Assembly: GCF_002813455.1 (NCBI RefSeq)
Contig: NZ_PHHE01000001.1
Location: 6,045,001-6,109,000, forward strand
Length of the DNA stretch: 64,000 bases
Reading direction: 5' to 3'
Source of the DNA: Pseudomonas baetica
GTDB lineage: Bacteria > Pseudomonadota > Gammaproteobacteria > Pseudomonadales > Pseudomonadaceae
Every line of letters starts with the position of its first letter. Position 1 is the first letter of the stretch. Under the pieces are notes generated by a model, which searched no databases, was not told the DNA's origin, and worked only from the letters and a program-made list of their open reading frames with translations. Positions 34,868 through 43,156 of this stretch are shown one piece after another. A program made the translations under genes and the position numbers.

Positions 34868-37486
34868 ATGGCAAACAAACTCGCCCTCGGGCTGGTGATC
34901 GGCGGCGCCGTCAGTTCCACGGTCGGTGCCGCGTTCAAGGACGTGACCGGGCGCATCAAGCGCCTTGAGGCTGAAGGCAACAAAGCGCGCGTGCTGCAGC
35001 GCACGATTGGCGACACCATCCGCCTGCGCGAAGAATGGAAAAAGGCTCACGACACCGGCGCTGCCGGTGCGTCCAAATTACTCAGCCGTTTGAACTCGAA
35101 CCTCGACAGCCTGAAAAAGCAGGGGGTCGAGGTCGGCCGGCTGGAAAAAGCCTATCGCTCGATGGGGCAGACGGCCAACAAAGCCGAGCTGAAAGCCAAG
35201 GGTCATCAGCAGATCGATTCTGGCGTAAAGGGCATGAAGGGCGCCGTCGGTGCTGCGGTCGTCGGTGTCGGTGCCATGGCGGTACCGGCCAAGGTCAGCG
35301 CTGATTTTGGCGCCATTGTGCGAGACATCGCGATCAAGGCCGGCATTGCCAACAAGCCGCAAGAGCAGGAGATGTCGCGCAAGATCATCGACACTTCACG
35401 CGACACCGGCATGGCGCGCAACGATGTGGCCGACGTGGTCAATCAGTTGGTCGGCGCCGGTATGGATCTGAGCAAGGCGCTGGAGTACGCGCCTGTCGCG
35501 GCCAAGTTTGTCGTGGGGCAGGGATCTAGCGGCGTCGACACGGCCAAAATGATCAATGCCCTGGGGCAGAACGCCAAGATCGCCGACCCCAAGCAGATGC
35601 AGCAGGCGCTGGAGGCGATCGCTTACCAAGGGCAGGCGGGCAGCTTTGAAGCGGCCGACATGGCCAAGTGGTTTCCGGAGCTGTTGGCCAACATGGCCAG
35701 CAACGGCATCACTGGCTTGGATGCGGTGACGCAATTGGGCGCGATGCTGCAGGTGCAGATGAAGCAGGCTGGCAGCTCGGACGAAGCGGCCAACAACCTG
35801 AAAAACTGGATGGGCAAAATCGGTTCGACCGATACGGTCAAGGCTTACGAAAAAGCCGGGATTGATTACAAGGGATCGATGCAGACCGGTTTGCAAAACG
35901 GTATGTCGACGCTTGAGACCAGCATGGCGCTGGCTCAGAAATACATTCAGGCGACCGATCCTAAGCGCGCGGCGGCCATGGCCGAAGCGATGTCAAAAAT
36001 CAGCAAGGAAGCCAATCCAGAAAAGGCCAAGGCCATGATGGCCTCGCTGGAAGAATCCTTGCGCACCGGTGATCTGTTCGCCGACATGCAGGTCAAGGCG
36101 GCGCTGTCGGCCTACATGCAGAACAAGGCGCTGTACAGCCAGCTCAAAAACGATTCGCGCGAAGCGACCGGGATCCTCGACAAGAACCTCGCCGAGCGGC
36201 GCGAGTCGTCATCGCAGAAATGGGCGGAGATGGCCCAGTCGATGGATGACGCCATGCGCAGCATCGGCGATGCCCTGCGACCTGTGACAGACGTCGTCGC
36301 AGAGTCGTTGACCAAGGTTACTAAAGGCATCACGTCGCTGACGGATAGCGCGCCCGGGGTGGTTGCCGGTATCGCCACGGTCGGGGCGGGGCTGATCGCC
36401 TTAAAAGGTATCTTCAACACGATCAAGATCAGCAAGGGGCTGCTAAACCTTGCGCGTGGGGCGCGCGGTGGCAGGAATGGGAGCGAAGCCCCAAATAAGG
36501 ACCCCGGAGAACTTGATCTGGTAGCGACTGGCCTAGATGTTGTTTCGCGGGTGAAGGAAGCGGCAACAGGCGGTGGCCTTGGTGCAGAAAGTGGTTCAGG
36601 TAACGACGGCGTCAAGAAGGTTTTCGTCGTCAATGCCGGCGCCATGGGTGGCGGTGTGGATGTGTCGGGCGAATCGCGCCGATGTGGACGTGGGTCAAGG
36701 CGCAGCGCTCGGCGCCGGTCGTTGCCGAGTTCGAGGGGGCCTCGCCCGTCTGTGCCTCGTCCCCCTGTTTCGATCCCATCGCCATCAGTCCCTTCCGTTC
36801 AAAGTGGGGCATTGTCCAAGCTCGGCGTCGTCGCAGGAACCGTCGGTAAGGTCGGCAAGGCGGCCAAGGTCATACCTGGCGGAACGCTGCTGGAATCCGG
36901 CGCGATGGCTTTTGAAACCTTTCAAAACGCCAAGACCAAGGACGAAAAAGCCGAGGGCTACGGTGCGGCCGCTGGCAACCTGGCCGGCACCATGGCCGGT
37001 GCAGCAGCAGGCGCCGCCATTGGTTCGGTTGTGCCGATCATCGGCACCGCGATCGGCGGCATGATCGGTGCTTACCTGGGCAGTCAGGGCGGTGCGGCGC
37101 TGGGCGGGTCGTTGGGTAAGTCGTTGTTCGGTGGCGAGGATGAAAAGCCCGAACAAATGGCAAAGGCGCCGGCTCCAGCCACGCCGCTTATGATGGCTTC
37201 AGCGGGCCAGCAAGGACCGGCGCTGGGGGATGTCGCGCGCTCGATGGCGGTGACGGCGCCGCTCAAGTCGGCGGCGCTGGCTATCCAGCCCAAGGAGCCG
37301 GCGAAGCCGGAACCGGCCAAGGTGGATCAAAAGTTTGAGTATTCGCTGAGCATGCCGGTCACGGTAGAGGGGGATGTGAAAGACCCTCAACGCCTGGCGC
37401 AGGATCTCATGCCGCACATGCAGCGAATGATGGCGGACGCGGCGAAGACTAACGCCGCCAAGCTGTACGACGAACCCCATGTGTAA
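34868..37486 (+). CDS. Tail tape measure protein
   Basis: 872 residues. N-terminal helical tape region, a TP901-type core (about 130-400, MARNDVADVVNQLVGAGMDL), a short hydrophobic stretch near 500 (VAGIATVGAGLIALKG), then an Arg/Ser/Pro-rich segment (about 600-645, SRRCGRGSRRSARRRS), and a Gly/Ala-rich hydrophobic region (about 700-760, AAGAAIGSVVPIIGTAIGGM). It sets tail length and exits during DNA injection. The Arg/Pro-rich piece has a different composition from its surroundings. Confidence 0.92.
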   Translation: MANKLALGLVIGGAVSSTVGAAFKDVTGRIKRLEAEGNKARVLQRTIGDTIRLREEWKKAHDTGAAGASKLLSRLNSNLDSLKKQGVEVGRLEKAYRSMGQTANKAELKAKGHQQIDSGVKGMKGAVGAAVVGVGAMAVPAKVSADFGAIVRDIAIKAGIANKPQEQEMSRKIIDTSRDTGMARNDVADVVNQLVGAGMDLSKALEYAPVAAKFVVGQGSSGVDTAKMINALGQNAKIADPKQMQQALEAIAYQGQAGSFEAADMAKWFPELLANMASNGITGLDAVTQLGAMLQVQMKQAGSSDEAANNLKNWMGKIGSTDTVKAYEKAGIDYKGSMQTGLQNGMSTLETSMALAQKYIQATDPKRAAAMAEAMSKISKEANPEKAKAMMASLEESLRTGDLFADMQVKAALSAYMQNKALYSQLKNDSREATGILDKNLAERRESSSQKWAEMAQSMDDAMRSIGDALRPVTDVVAESLTKVTKGITSLTDSAPGVVAGIATVGAGLIALKGIFNTIKISKGLLNLARGARGGRNGSEAPNKDPGELDLVATGLDVVSRVKEAATGGGLGAESGSGNDGVKKVFVVNAGAMGGGVDVSGESRRCGRGSRRSARRRSLPSSRGPRPSVPRPPVSIPSPSVPSVQSGALSKLGVVAGTVGKVGKAAKVIPGGTLLESGAMAFETFQNAKTKDEKAEGYGAAAGNLAGTMAGAAAGAAIGSVVPIIGTAIGGMIGAYLGSQGGAALGGSLGKSLFGGEDEKPEQMAKAPAPATPLMMASAGQQGPALGDVARSMAVTAPLKSAALAIQPKEPAKPEPAKVDQKFEYSLSMPVTVEGDVKDPQRLAQDLMPHMQRMMADAAKTNAAKLYDEPHV

Positions 37487-37495
37487 GGAGGTCTC

Positions 37496-38341
37496 ATGGC
37501 TTATATGGAGAGTATGCAATCAAGTCTGAAGTATCTGGTGGATGCGGCTGAAACCGGGCGGCGTAGCGCGGATGGCATGCTGTCCCCGGTCAATGGCGCG
37601 ATCCGCGAACTGACCGGCGCCGCATCCGAACTGGAAAACATCCCGTTTGTTGGTCCGGCCATCGGCGCCAAACTTCAGCGAGTGATGCGTGGCGTCGACG
37701 CGGCTCAGGCCAAGGTCGGTCAGGTGGTAGCGGTGTACGGCCGCGCCACCCGGGCGGCGGCTGAAGTGCAGGATCGGCTGGGCACATTGAAGGAACAGGC
37801 GGGCAAGGCGGCCACGGCGATCAACAACGTCGCCGGCAAAGTCAGCCCGGCGCTGGCCAACATCGTGCCCACCAGTTCCTTTGCCGTGGATGCCACGCCG
37901 GCGCCGGAGGCGGTGAAGCCGTTCCCGCACCTGATGATCATTCAGCCGCGCGATCCCAAGATTGAGCCGTATTACTTCAACCTGGACACGGCAGCTTTCG
38001 ACGAGCTGAGCCGTTCGACCGAATTCCGCTGGGCTTCGCAGGAGCGCTTGACGCGTAGGCCGGCGAAGCAGGCCATCGGTATGGGCGATGAAAAGTTGAC
38101 GCTCAAGGGCACGATCTACCCGGGCTTCAAGGGCGGTTTAAAGCAGCTCGACACGCTGCGTTCCATCGGGGCCAGGCTTCAACCGCTGACCCTGACCACG
38201 GGCTATGGCGAGGTGATCGGGACGTGGTGCCTGAAAAACATCAATGAGGAACAGTCCGCGCTGCTGCACGGCGGGATTGCTCGTAAGCAGGGTTTCACTT
38301 TGGAGTTTGAGCGCTATGGCGACGACATGCAGGACGTCTGA
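37496..38341 (+). CDS. Tail protein U with N-terminal extension
   Basis: 281 residues. The C-terminal half (residues about 140-280, LMIIQPRDPKIEPYYFNLDT and GTIYPGFKGGLKQLDTLRSI) matches P2 gpU, normally about 160 residues. The first about 130 residues are an Ala-rich helical extension. Baseplate hub-side component with X and D. Confidence 0.85.
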   Translation: MAYMESMQSSLKYLVDAAETGRRSADGMLSPVNGAIRELTGAASELENIPFVGPAIGAKLQRVMRGVDAAQAKVGQVVAVYGRATRAAAEVQDRLGTLKEQAGKAATAINNVAGKVSPALANIVPTSSFAVDATPAPEAVKPFPHLMIIQPRDPKIEPYYFNLDTAAFDELSRSTEFRWASQERLTRRPAKQAIGMGDEKLTLKGTIYPGFKGGLKQLDTLRSIGARLQPLTLTTGYGEVIGTWCLKNINEEQSALLHGGIARKQGFTLEFERYGDDMQDV

Positions 38342-38522
38342 TGGAGACATGCTCGATGTCATTTGCAACAACGTTTACGGCCATCTGAATGGCAGCGTCG
38401 AGGCCGTGCTCGATGCCAATCAGGGGTTGGCTGATGAGCCTCAACCATTCCGGCTGGGCGTGATTATCGTCCTGCCGGATTTGCCCAGCCCAACCAGTGA
38501 AGGCGTCAGCTTGTGGGATTGA
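38316..38522 (+). CDS. Tail protein X
   Basis: ATG 38316 lies inside the end of U (26-base overlap) and gives 68 residues, the size of P2 gpX. DGDMLDVICNNVYG and ANQGLADEPQPFRLGVIIVL form a LysM-like fold that binds peptidoglycan or assembles the hub. Confidence 0.88.
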   Translation: MATTCRTSDGDMLDVICNNVYGHLNGSVEAVLDANQGLADEPQPFRLGVIIVLPDLPSPTSEGVSLWD

Positions 38523-38549
38523 CCTCTGCCGTCGCCGGCGCGGTGCCGC

Positions 38550-38561
38550 GTTACGCGTAAC
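38550..38561. repeat. 12-bp palindrome GTTACGCGTAAC, copy 2
   Basis: Identical to 32350-32361, again just before a hairpin terminator (38579) and a late tail gene. Confidence 0.6.
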
Positions 38562-38578
38562 GACACCTTGTTTTCTGG

Positions 38579-38599
38579 CCCGCCTTGTGCGGGTTTTTT
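38579..38599 (+). terminator. Intrinsic terminator ahead of gpD
   Basis: CCCGCcttgtGCGGG followed by six Ts, 15 bases before the gpD start. Fourth example of a hairpin placed right before a late gene. Confidence 0.75.
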
Positions 38600-38613
38600 A
38601 TTGGAAAAAATCC

Positions 38614-39663
38614 ATGACTCCGATGTTTCGCATTGTCGCCGATGGGGCCGATGTCACGGCCAAGATCAATGATCGGCTGTTGTTACTGCGTACCTCTGAC
38701 AAGCCGGGCATGGAGTCCGACGAGTTTGAGTTGCGTATCGACGACCGTGATGGTCAGGTGCAATTACCACGGCGTGGCAGCGCTATCGAGATTTACCTGG
38801 GCTATGCCGAAACGACCTTGGCGCGCATGGGCAGCTACACCGTGGACACCGTCGAGGTATCAGGCCCGCCGGACACCATCGTGATCAAGGGCAAGGCCAG
38901 CGACATGCGTGGCAGTGGCAAAACCATCCGTAGCGGAAGCTGGGAAAACGTGCCGCTGTCGAAGATCGTGGCCGACATTGCCGCGCGCAATGGCTGGCAA
39001 TCGGTGTGTCCGGTGTCGACCAAAGTCGCGCGGGTGGATCAGCTCAATGAGTCCGATTTTAATTTCATCACCCGGCTGGCCAAACAGTACGACTGCACGG
39101 CCAAGGTTGCCGACGGCAAACTATTGGTGATGCCGCGCCAAGGTGGCCAGACGGCCAGCGGTAAGGCGTTTGGCGCTGTAACCCTGACCCGTCGCGACCT
39201 CAGCCGCTGGCAATTCAGCCTAGGCGATCGCAACTCCCACAAGGCGGTTGCGACCAAGCACCAGAACAAGAAGGACGGCAAGCTGGAGGTGGTCACCATC
39301 GACAACGATGACTCCCCGGACGGTCTGCCGGCGGTGCATACCGATCGCCATATCTACCCGAACAAGACCGCCGCCGAGGCGGCCGCCAAGGCCCGTCTGT
39401 CAGCGTTCAATCGCTCGACGGCCGATGTGCGGCTTGAGATGCCCGGCAGGACGGACATCTTTGCCGAGCGGCCGATTCTCGCCCAGGGCTTCAAGGAAGG
39501 GCTCGACGGTGAATATCTGGCGGACTCGGTGGAGCAGGTGTTCACCCAATCCGGCTGGTCGACGACCGTCGAATGCAATGCCGGCAAAGCTGGTAAATCC
39601 AAGGGCAAGAAAAAGAAAGAGGCTAAGCCACCGCTCAAGGTGGTGAACATCGAGAAGCAATAG
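38614..39663 (+). CDS. Late tail protein D (phage late control/gp27-like)
   Basis: ATG 38614 gives 349 residues. The family pattern of P2 gpD is clear: FRIVADGADVTAKINDRLLL, then ESDFNFITRLAKQYDCTAKV at about 147-166. Forms the baseplate hub above the spike. A Lys-rich stretch (SKGKKKKEAK) is near the C-terminus. Confidence 0.9.
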   Translation: MTPMFRIVADGADVTAKINDRLLLLRTSDKPGMESDEFELRIDDRDGQVQLPRRGSAIEIYLGYAETTLARMGSYTVDTVEVSGPPDTIVIKGKASDMRGSGKTIRSGSWENVPLSKIVADIAARNGWQSVCPVSTKVARVDQLNESDFNFITRLAKQYDCTAKVADGKLLVMPRQGGQTASGKAFGAVTLTRRDLSRWQFSLGDRNSHKAVATKHQNKKDGKLEVVTIDNDDSPDGLPAVHTDRHIYPNKTAAEAAAKARLSAFNRSTADVRLEMPGRTDIFAERPILAQGFKEGLDGEYLADSVEQVFTQSGWSTTVECNAGKAGKSKGKKKKEAKPPLKVVNIEKQ

Positions 39664-39713
39664 CCGCATCCCATCGCCGTCTGAGTGCGTTTTTTTTATG
39701 TCTGGAGTTTGTA

Positions 39714-40277
39714 ATGTCCATCACTGAACAACAGCTGCAAAGCATCATGCCCAACGCCCGCCGCCAAGCGGGCGTTTTTGTATCCGCCCTCAATGCGGCC
39801 ATGGTCCACCGTCAGATCAACACGCCGAAACGCCAAGCTGCGTTTCTGGCGCAAGTCGGTCACGAGTCGGGCCAGTTGCAGTACGTTCGGGAACTGGGCG
39901 GCGACCAGTACCTGAGCAAATACGACACCGGTAACCTTGCTGCAAAACTGGGCAACACGCCGGCAGCGGATGGTGATGGCCAGCGCTATCGCGGTCGCGG
40001 CCTGATCCAGGTCACTGGCCACGACAACTACCTACGCTGCAGCTTGGCGCTGTTCGGTGACGAGCGATTGCTGCGCACGCCTGAACTGCTGGAGCTGCCG
40101 CAGTGGGCCGCCGAGTCGGCCGCATGGTTCTGGTCCGTGAACGGGCTGAACGCGCTGGCCGATCAAAATGAATTCAACACAATCACCCGCAGGATCAACG
40201 GCGGCCTCAATGGCCTGCAGGATCGGCTGGAGTTGTGGGGGCGGGCGAGGGCGGTGCTATGCGTTTCGGCGAACTGA
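39714..40277 (+). CDS. Endolysin, glycoside hydrolase family 19
   Basis: 187 residues, starting after GTCTGGAG. The chitinase-class I/GH19 fold is marked by QAAFLAQVGHESGQLQYVRE (catalytic Glu in GHES, residue about 45) and DGQRYRGRGLIQVTG. It cleaves peptidoglycan at lysis. No signal peptide, so it needs the holin encoded at 18655. Confidence 0.92.
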   Translation: MSITEQQLQSIMPNARRQAGVFVSALNAAMVHRQINTPKRQAAFLAQVGHESGQLQYVRELGGDQYLSKYDTGNLAAKLGNTPAADGDGQRYRGRGLIQVTGHDNYLRCSLALFGDERLLRTPELLELPQWAAESAAWFWSVNGLNALADQNEFNTITRRINGGLNGLQDRLELWGRARAVLCVSAN

Positions 40278-40801
40278 TCCCGGCGCCGTATCTGCTGTTG
40301 GTAAAAGGAGTGCTGCTGGTCGTCTTGGTCGGTGGTTCTGCGTCCATTACCTGGCAAGTACAGGATTGGCGTTACGGCAAACAGCTCGCAGAGCAGGCCC
40401 GACTCCACACCGAAACCCTCAACAAGTTGACCCAGGCCACGATTGCGCAGCAGCGTGCCGAACAGGACAAGCGCCTTGCGCTCGAGCAGCGCCTGGCAAC
40501 CAGTGAACAAACCCATTATCGAGCCTTGAGTGATGTCCAACGTGATCAAGGTCGCCTGCGCGACCGTCTTGCCACTGCTGATCTGCGCCTGTCAGTCCTA
40601 CTCGATGCCACCACCGGCGCCGGCAACGGATCGCTGTCAGCCTCCACCGCCACCGGCAGCGTGGTTCATGGCCCCACAAGAGCCGAACTTGACCCAGCGC
40701 ATGCTCAACGAATTGTCGGCATCACCGATTACGGCGACCGAGGACTGATTGCACTCGCCGCCTGTCAGGCATACGCGAAAGAAGTCTCAACACCGAAGTA
40801 A
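40259..40801 (+). CDS. Inner-membrane spanin Rz
   Basis: ATG 40259 overlaps the endolysin end and gives 180 residues. One N-terminal membrane helix (about 13-32, LLLVKGVLLVVLVGGSASIT) is followed by a long coiled coil (about 40-115) typical of Rz. It joins Rz1 to disrupt the outer membrane. Confidence 0.85.
   Translation: MRFGELIPAPYLLLVKGVLLVVLVGGSASITWQVQDWRYGKQLAEQARLHTETLNKLTQATIAQQRAEQDKRLALEQRLATSEQTHYRALSDVQRDQGRLRDRLATADLRLSVLLDATTGAGNGSLSASTATGSVVHGPTRAELDPAHAQRIVGITDYGDRGLIALAACQAYAKEVSTPK
40530..40748 (+). CDS. Outer-membrane spanin Rz1, embedded in Rz
   Basis: In another frame wholly inside Rz. ATG 40533 (or GTG 40530) starts a 71-72-residue lipoprotein: hydrophobic VIKVACATVLPLLICAC with a lipobox ending in Cys, then a Pro-rich stretch (MPPPAPATDRCQPPPPPAAW) and a short tail. 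This is the typical nested Rz/Rz1 arrangement. Confidence 0.85.
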   Translation: MMSNVIKVACATVLPLLICACQSYSMPPPAPATDRCQPPPPPAAWFMAPQEPNLTQRMLNELSASPITATED

Positions 40802-41227
40802 AAAAAGGGCGGCCGGTCCAGATGCGTCAACATCCGGATCGACCGCCGTCCCTGCAGATAGTCCCTGCAAGTCCAGCCAAGGCTCTTGCTCCGTGCACAA
40901 ATCGTGGCGAGCCTAGAACCTGTTTATCCGTACAGTAAAGATCTTGCTTTTTATGTCTACACCCACCCTGCTGTGACCATAGTTAGCTTATTTCTAAGCG
41001 CTTGACGATTAAGAGCGAAACAAGCCGCATTCTCGGGCGCTAAATAACGGAAGACCAATAACTTACGGTCGAAAAATAAAAAGGCTTTTAGCCATCACCC
41101 TTTAATAGCCAATAACTCTAAAAAATTGGAAGCACTTTCCTATATCGGATCTATTCTCGTAACGCGCAATGGAAGTATGGATATCTTGCGCACCAACTCA
41201 TGCCATAAACTATTAAAGGACTACTCC
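40802..41227. other. Gap at the right end of the lysis cassette
   Basis: A long imperfect hairpin (40806-40852, GGCGGCCGGTCC...GGATCGACCGCC) lies right after Rz, without a T-run. The following 370 bases are AT-rich and probably carry the promoter of the gene at 41228. AAAGGA at 41216-41221 is its ribosome-binding site. No gene is supported. Confidence 0.5.
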
Positions 41228-41959
41228 ATGGAAAGCTTCGCTATTGCGGCATCACAAATTAACTGGAACGGCGGTCAACGGATCACTTTAAATGCAGGTG
41301 ATACGGCCACTTGCACGACGTTGCGTCCGGGGCAGATTTACGGAATTTTCATTTATAATTCCGCCGGCAGCGATAACAATGCAGCCGTAAATGTTGTATG
41401 GAGCAATAGCCAGCCTCCTGCAACCATCACTGTCCCCGGTACCACCGCCAATGCCGGCTTGGCATCGCTGGGATTCGTTTCCGGCACTGACACTCAGACA
41501 ATCTCAGTTTCGTTGCCTAGTAACAGCGGCATTGCACAGGTTGAGGTGTGGTTGGGCAGTACCAGCATGCCAACGAATACGAGCGGACTAAATAACAACT
41601 CGTTGCAGGCTAACGGGGAGCAGTACCCGTTTAACAAATATAATCGCTACTATTCCGTGCCGCCTTCGAAATGGATGAATCTGACAATTGTTAGCAAAAT
41701 CACACAGTTCATTTCGTGCCAGTTCCGCGAAGCCGCTGCAACCGTATTTGTTGTGAATGAAACGTCAAATGGCTTACTGGTCGGGCAAGTCACTAACATT
41801 GGACCTACTGCTTCGGAAAAAGGGGCAGTGACCATTGTTGCCACTCAGATTCAAAACATCAGTAATAACTTGCAGGGCGACGGTACTCAATGGGTCTGGA
41901 TGGATGCAGATAGCCAGCAAGACTCAACGAGCGCCAGCATTTCATTACAATCCCTATAA
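41228..41959 (+). CDS. Uncharacterised beta-rich protein, likely prophage cargo
   Basis: ATG 41228, with AAAGGA seven bases upstream, gives 243 residues rich in Thr, Ser, Asn and Gln, with no signal peptide, no membrane helix and no motif I recognise. It begins MESFAIAASQINWNGGQRIT and ends with DGTQWVWMDADSQQDSTSAS. Repeated short beta-like stretches suggest a beta-sandwich. I remember similar uncharacterised proteins from other Pseudomonas genomes. AT-richer than neighbours, with its own leader and terminator, it looks like an independently expressed moron at the prophage end. Confidence 0.75.
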   Translation: MESFAIAASQINWNGGQRITLNAGDTATCTTLRPGQIYGIFIYNSAGSDNNAAVNVVWSNSQPPATITVPGTTANAGLASLGFVSGTDTQTISVSLPSNSGIAQVEVWLGSTSMPTNTSGLNNNSLQANGEQYPFNKYNRYYSVPPSKWMNLTIVSKITQFISCQFREAAATVFVVNETSNGLLVGQVTNIGPTASEKGAVTIVATQIQNISNNLQGDGTQWVWMDADSQQDSTSASISLQSL

Positions 41960-41979
41960 TCTATAGCAGACGAAGAGTA

Positions 41980-42006
41980 GAGCCGCGCAGGGCGCGGCTC
42001 TTTTTA
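41980..42006 (+). terminator. Terminator after the 41228 gene
   Basis: GAGCCGCGCaggGCGCGGCTC, a perfect 9-bp stem, followed by TTTTTAG. Confidence 0.9.
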
Positions 42007-42084
42007 GTTTCCCGTGTTCGTTTTTAAATCTAGATTATTGTCGGACAATTAAAGTCGGCACGGTTGGTGCCTTGACGCGACTCG

Positions 42085-42303
42085 CTAACAACTCCGTAAC
42101 CGCATAATCGCATCCGTAATCGCTTTTGCATTCGTGTCCAAAGTTTCCAGAGCTGCAATTGCGTTACCAGCAACATTGTCTGCACCAGCCCCTGAAATCC
42201 AGTTGGTAATCTCTTCAATCGCCGCACCGAGAGCATGCTGGTTGTGCAAGAGCAACGTCAACGCATCAGCAGTGGCGATGTTGCCGTCTGAATTACTTAG
42301 CAT
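42085..42303 (-). CDS. Small helical protein, paralogue of 42785-42994
   Basis: 72 residues from ATG 42303. NQHALGAAIEEITNWISGAG aligns with NQLALEAAIMELSNWVEQRG of the gene at 42785-42994, and both end in a similar AL..ID/TN......AVLM pattern. The family is a short conserved hypothetical protein known from Pseudomonas genomes. No function known. Confidence 0.7.
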   Translation of the reverse strand: MLSNSDGNIATADALTLLLHNQHALGAAIEEITNWISGAGADNVAGNAIAALETLDTNAKAITDAIMRLRSC

Positions 42304-42498
42304 GTGGATCATCCTTCAGCGAAAGGTTCGTAAAGCCTCATTCGTCCCGCCAGGACAGATTAGCCCAAGCAATCATTTATTGAGGGCTATTTCCGCCCTA
42401 AAATGCCGCATCTGTCCCATGTTGCCATTCTACAAACGTCAAAAACCACAAACCCCCGACTTTCTCTAGAAAAATAAGGGGATTGCGTTTTTAGAATT

Positions 42499-42521
42499 TG
42501 GCGGTGAAGGAGAGACTCGAA
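42499..42521 (-). other. tRNA 3'-end-like fragment, possible att remnant
   Basis: Read on the minus strand: TTCGAGTCTCTCCTTCACCG then CCA, that is a T-loop, the 3' side of a T-stem, an acceptor strand and CCA. The 5' T-stem partner (GAGAG) is missing: GCGAT stands there. This is the shape of a half-tRNA left by site-specific integration, or of a decayed tRNA gene. Confidence 0.45.
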
Positions 42522-42594
42522 ATCGCTACCTTTAAGGGCCTGTTGCCCACCTCCAAGTGAACGCCCAGCTCGCTCCATTGCTATCTGCTTTACA

Positions 42595-42781
42595 TTATCG
42601 GCCGCTTTCGGCCGAGGCTGTGTAAAAACGTTTTTGAGCGCTTCAGGTGCTCAAAACCGCACTGGAAATCGCGTTTCTATGCGAAATCCACATCTGCAGA
42701 CGTGCCGATAAATTTCAGATTTAACGTAGACGCGGACACTTCAATTTTGGCGAAGCGTTTTTACACACTCTGGGCCGATAA
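42595..42781. mobile_element. Inverted-repeat element of 187 bp, MITE-like
   Basis: Left: TTATCGGCC at 42595-42603 and GTGTAAAAACG at 42620-42630. Right: CGTTTTTACAC at 42756-42766 and GGCCGATAA at 42773-42781. The outer and inner blocks are both inverted copies, separated by 16 bases on the left and 6 on the right. The interior codes for nothing. This fits a non-autonomous transposable element or a remnant of one; no target duplication was clear. Confidence 0.55.
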
Positions 42782-42784
42782 CGG

Positions 42785-42994
42785 TCACTCGGGTGTCATC
42801 AAAACCGCAAGCGTCATCTTGATGAATTCCTCGTTCTTGTCTATTGCCCAGAGGGCGCCCCGGACGTTCTCAGCGACATCGGCCGACCCTCGCTGCTCAA
42901 CCCAATTCGATAGCTCCATGATGGCGGCTTCGAGGGCGAGTTGGTTTTCGTTGATCTTGAAGAGCAGGGAAGGGAGCAGGTCTGAGTTGGGCAT
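42785..42994 (-). CDS. Conserved small helical protein
   Basis: ATG 42994 is preferred over 43015 because AAGGAA lies seven bases upstream. 69 residues beginning MPNSDLLPSLLFKINENQLA, a short conserved hypothetical protein of Pseudomonas. Paralogous to 42085-42303. Confidence 0.75.
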   Translation of the reverse strand: MPNSDLLPSLLFKINENQLALEAAIMELSNWVEQRGSADVAENVRGALWAIDKNEEFIKMTLAVLMTPE

Positions 42995-43156
42995 TTTGGT
43001 TTCCTTGGTAGCCAAAGAACCAGCGTAGCACCGTGTTACATGAAGAGTTTTTTAACGATCGGCAGGACGCCGGAGATGGCGAGTTTTGTAACGCGTTGCA
43101 AAAAGTTTTGTAACGCTTCGGAAAACGCCGCACAAATCTCAGATCCCAGAAACGAC

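Larger units (their letters stand above)
42316..42784. other. Gene-free stretch with tRNA-like fragment and inverted-repeat element
   Basis: No gene is supported. It holds a possible decayed terminator near 42454-42482 (CCCCgactttct...agaaaaataaGGGG), the tRNA-3'-end-like piece at 42499-42521 and the inverted-repeat element at 42595-42781, each listed separately. Confidence 0.5.
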
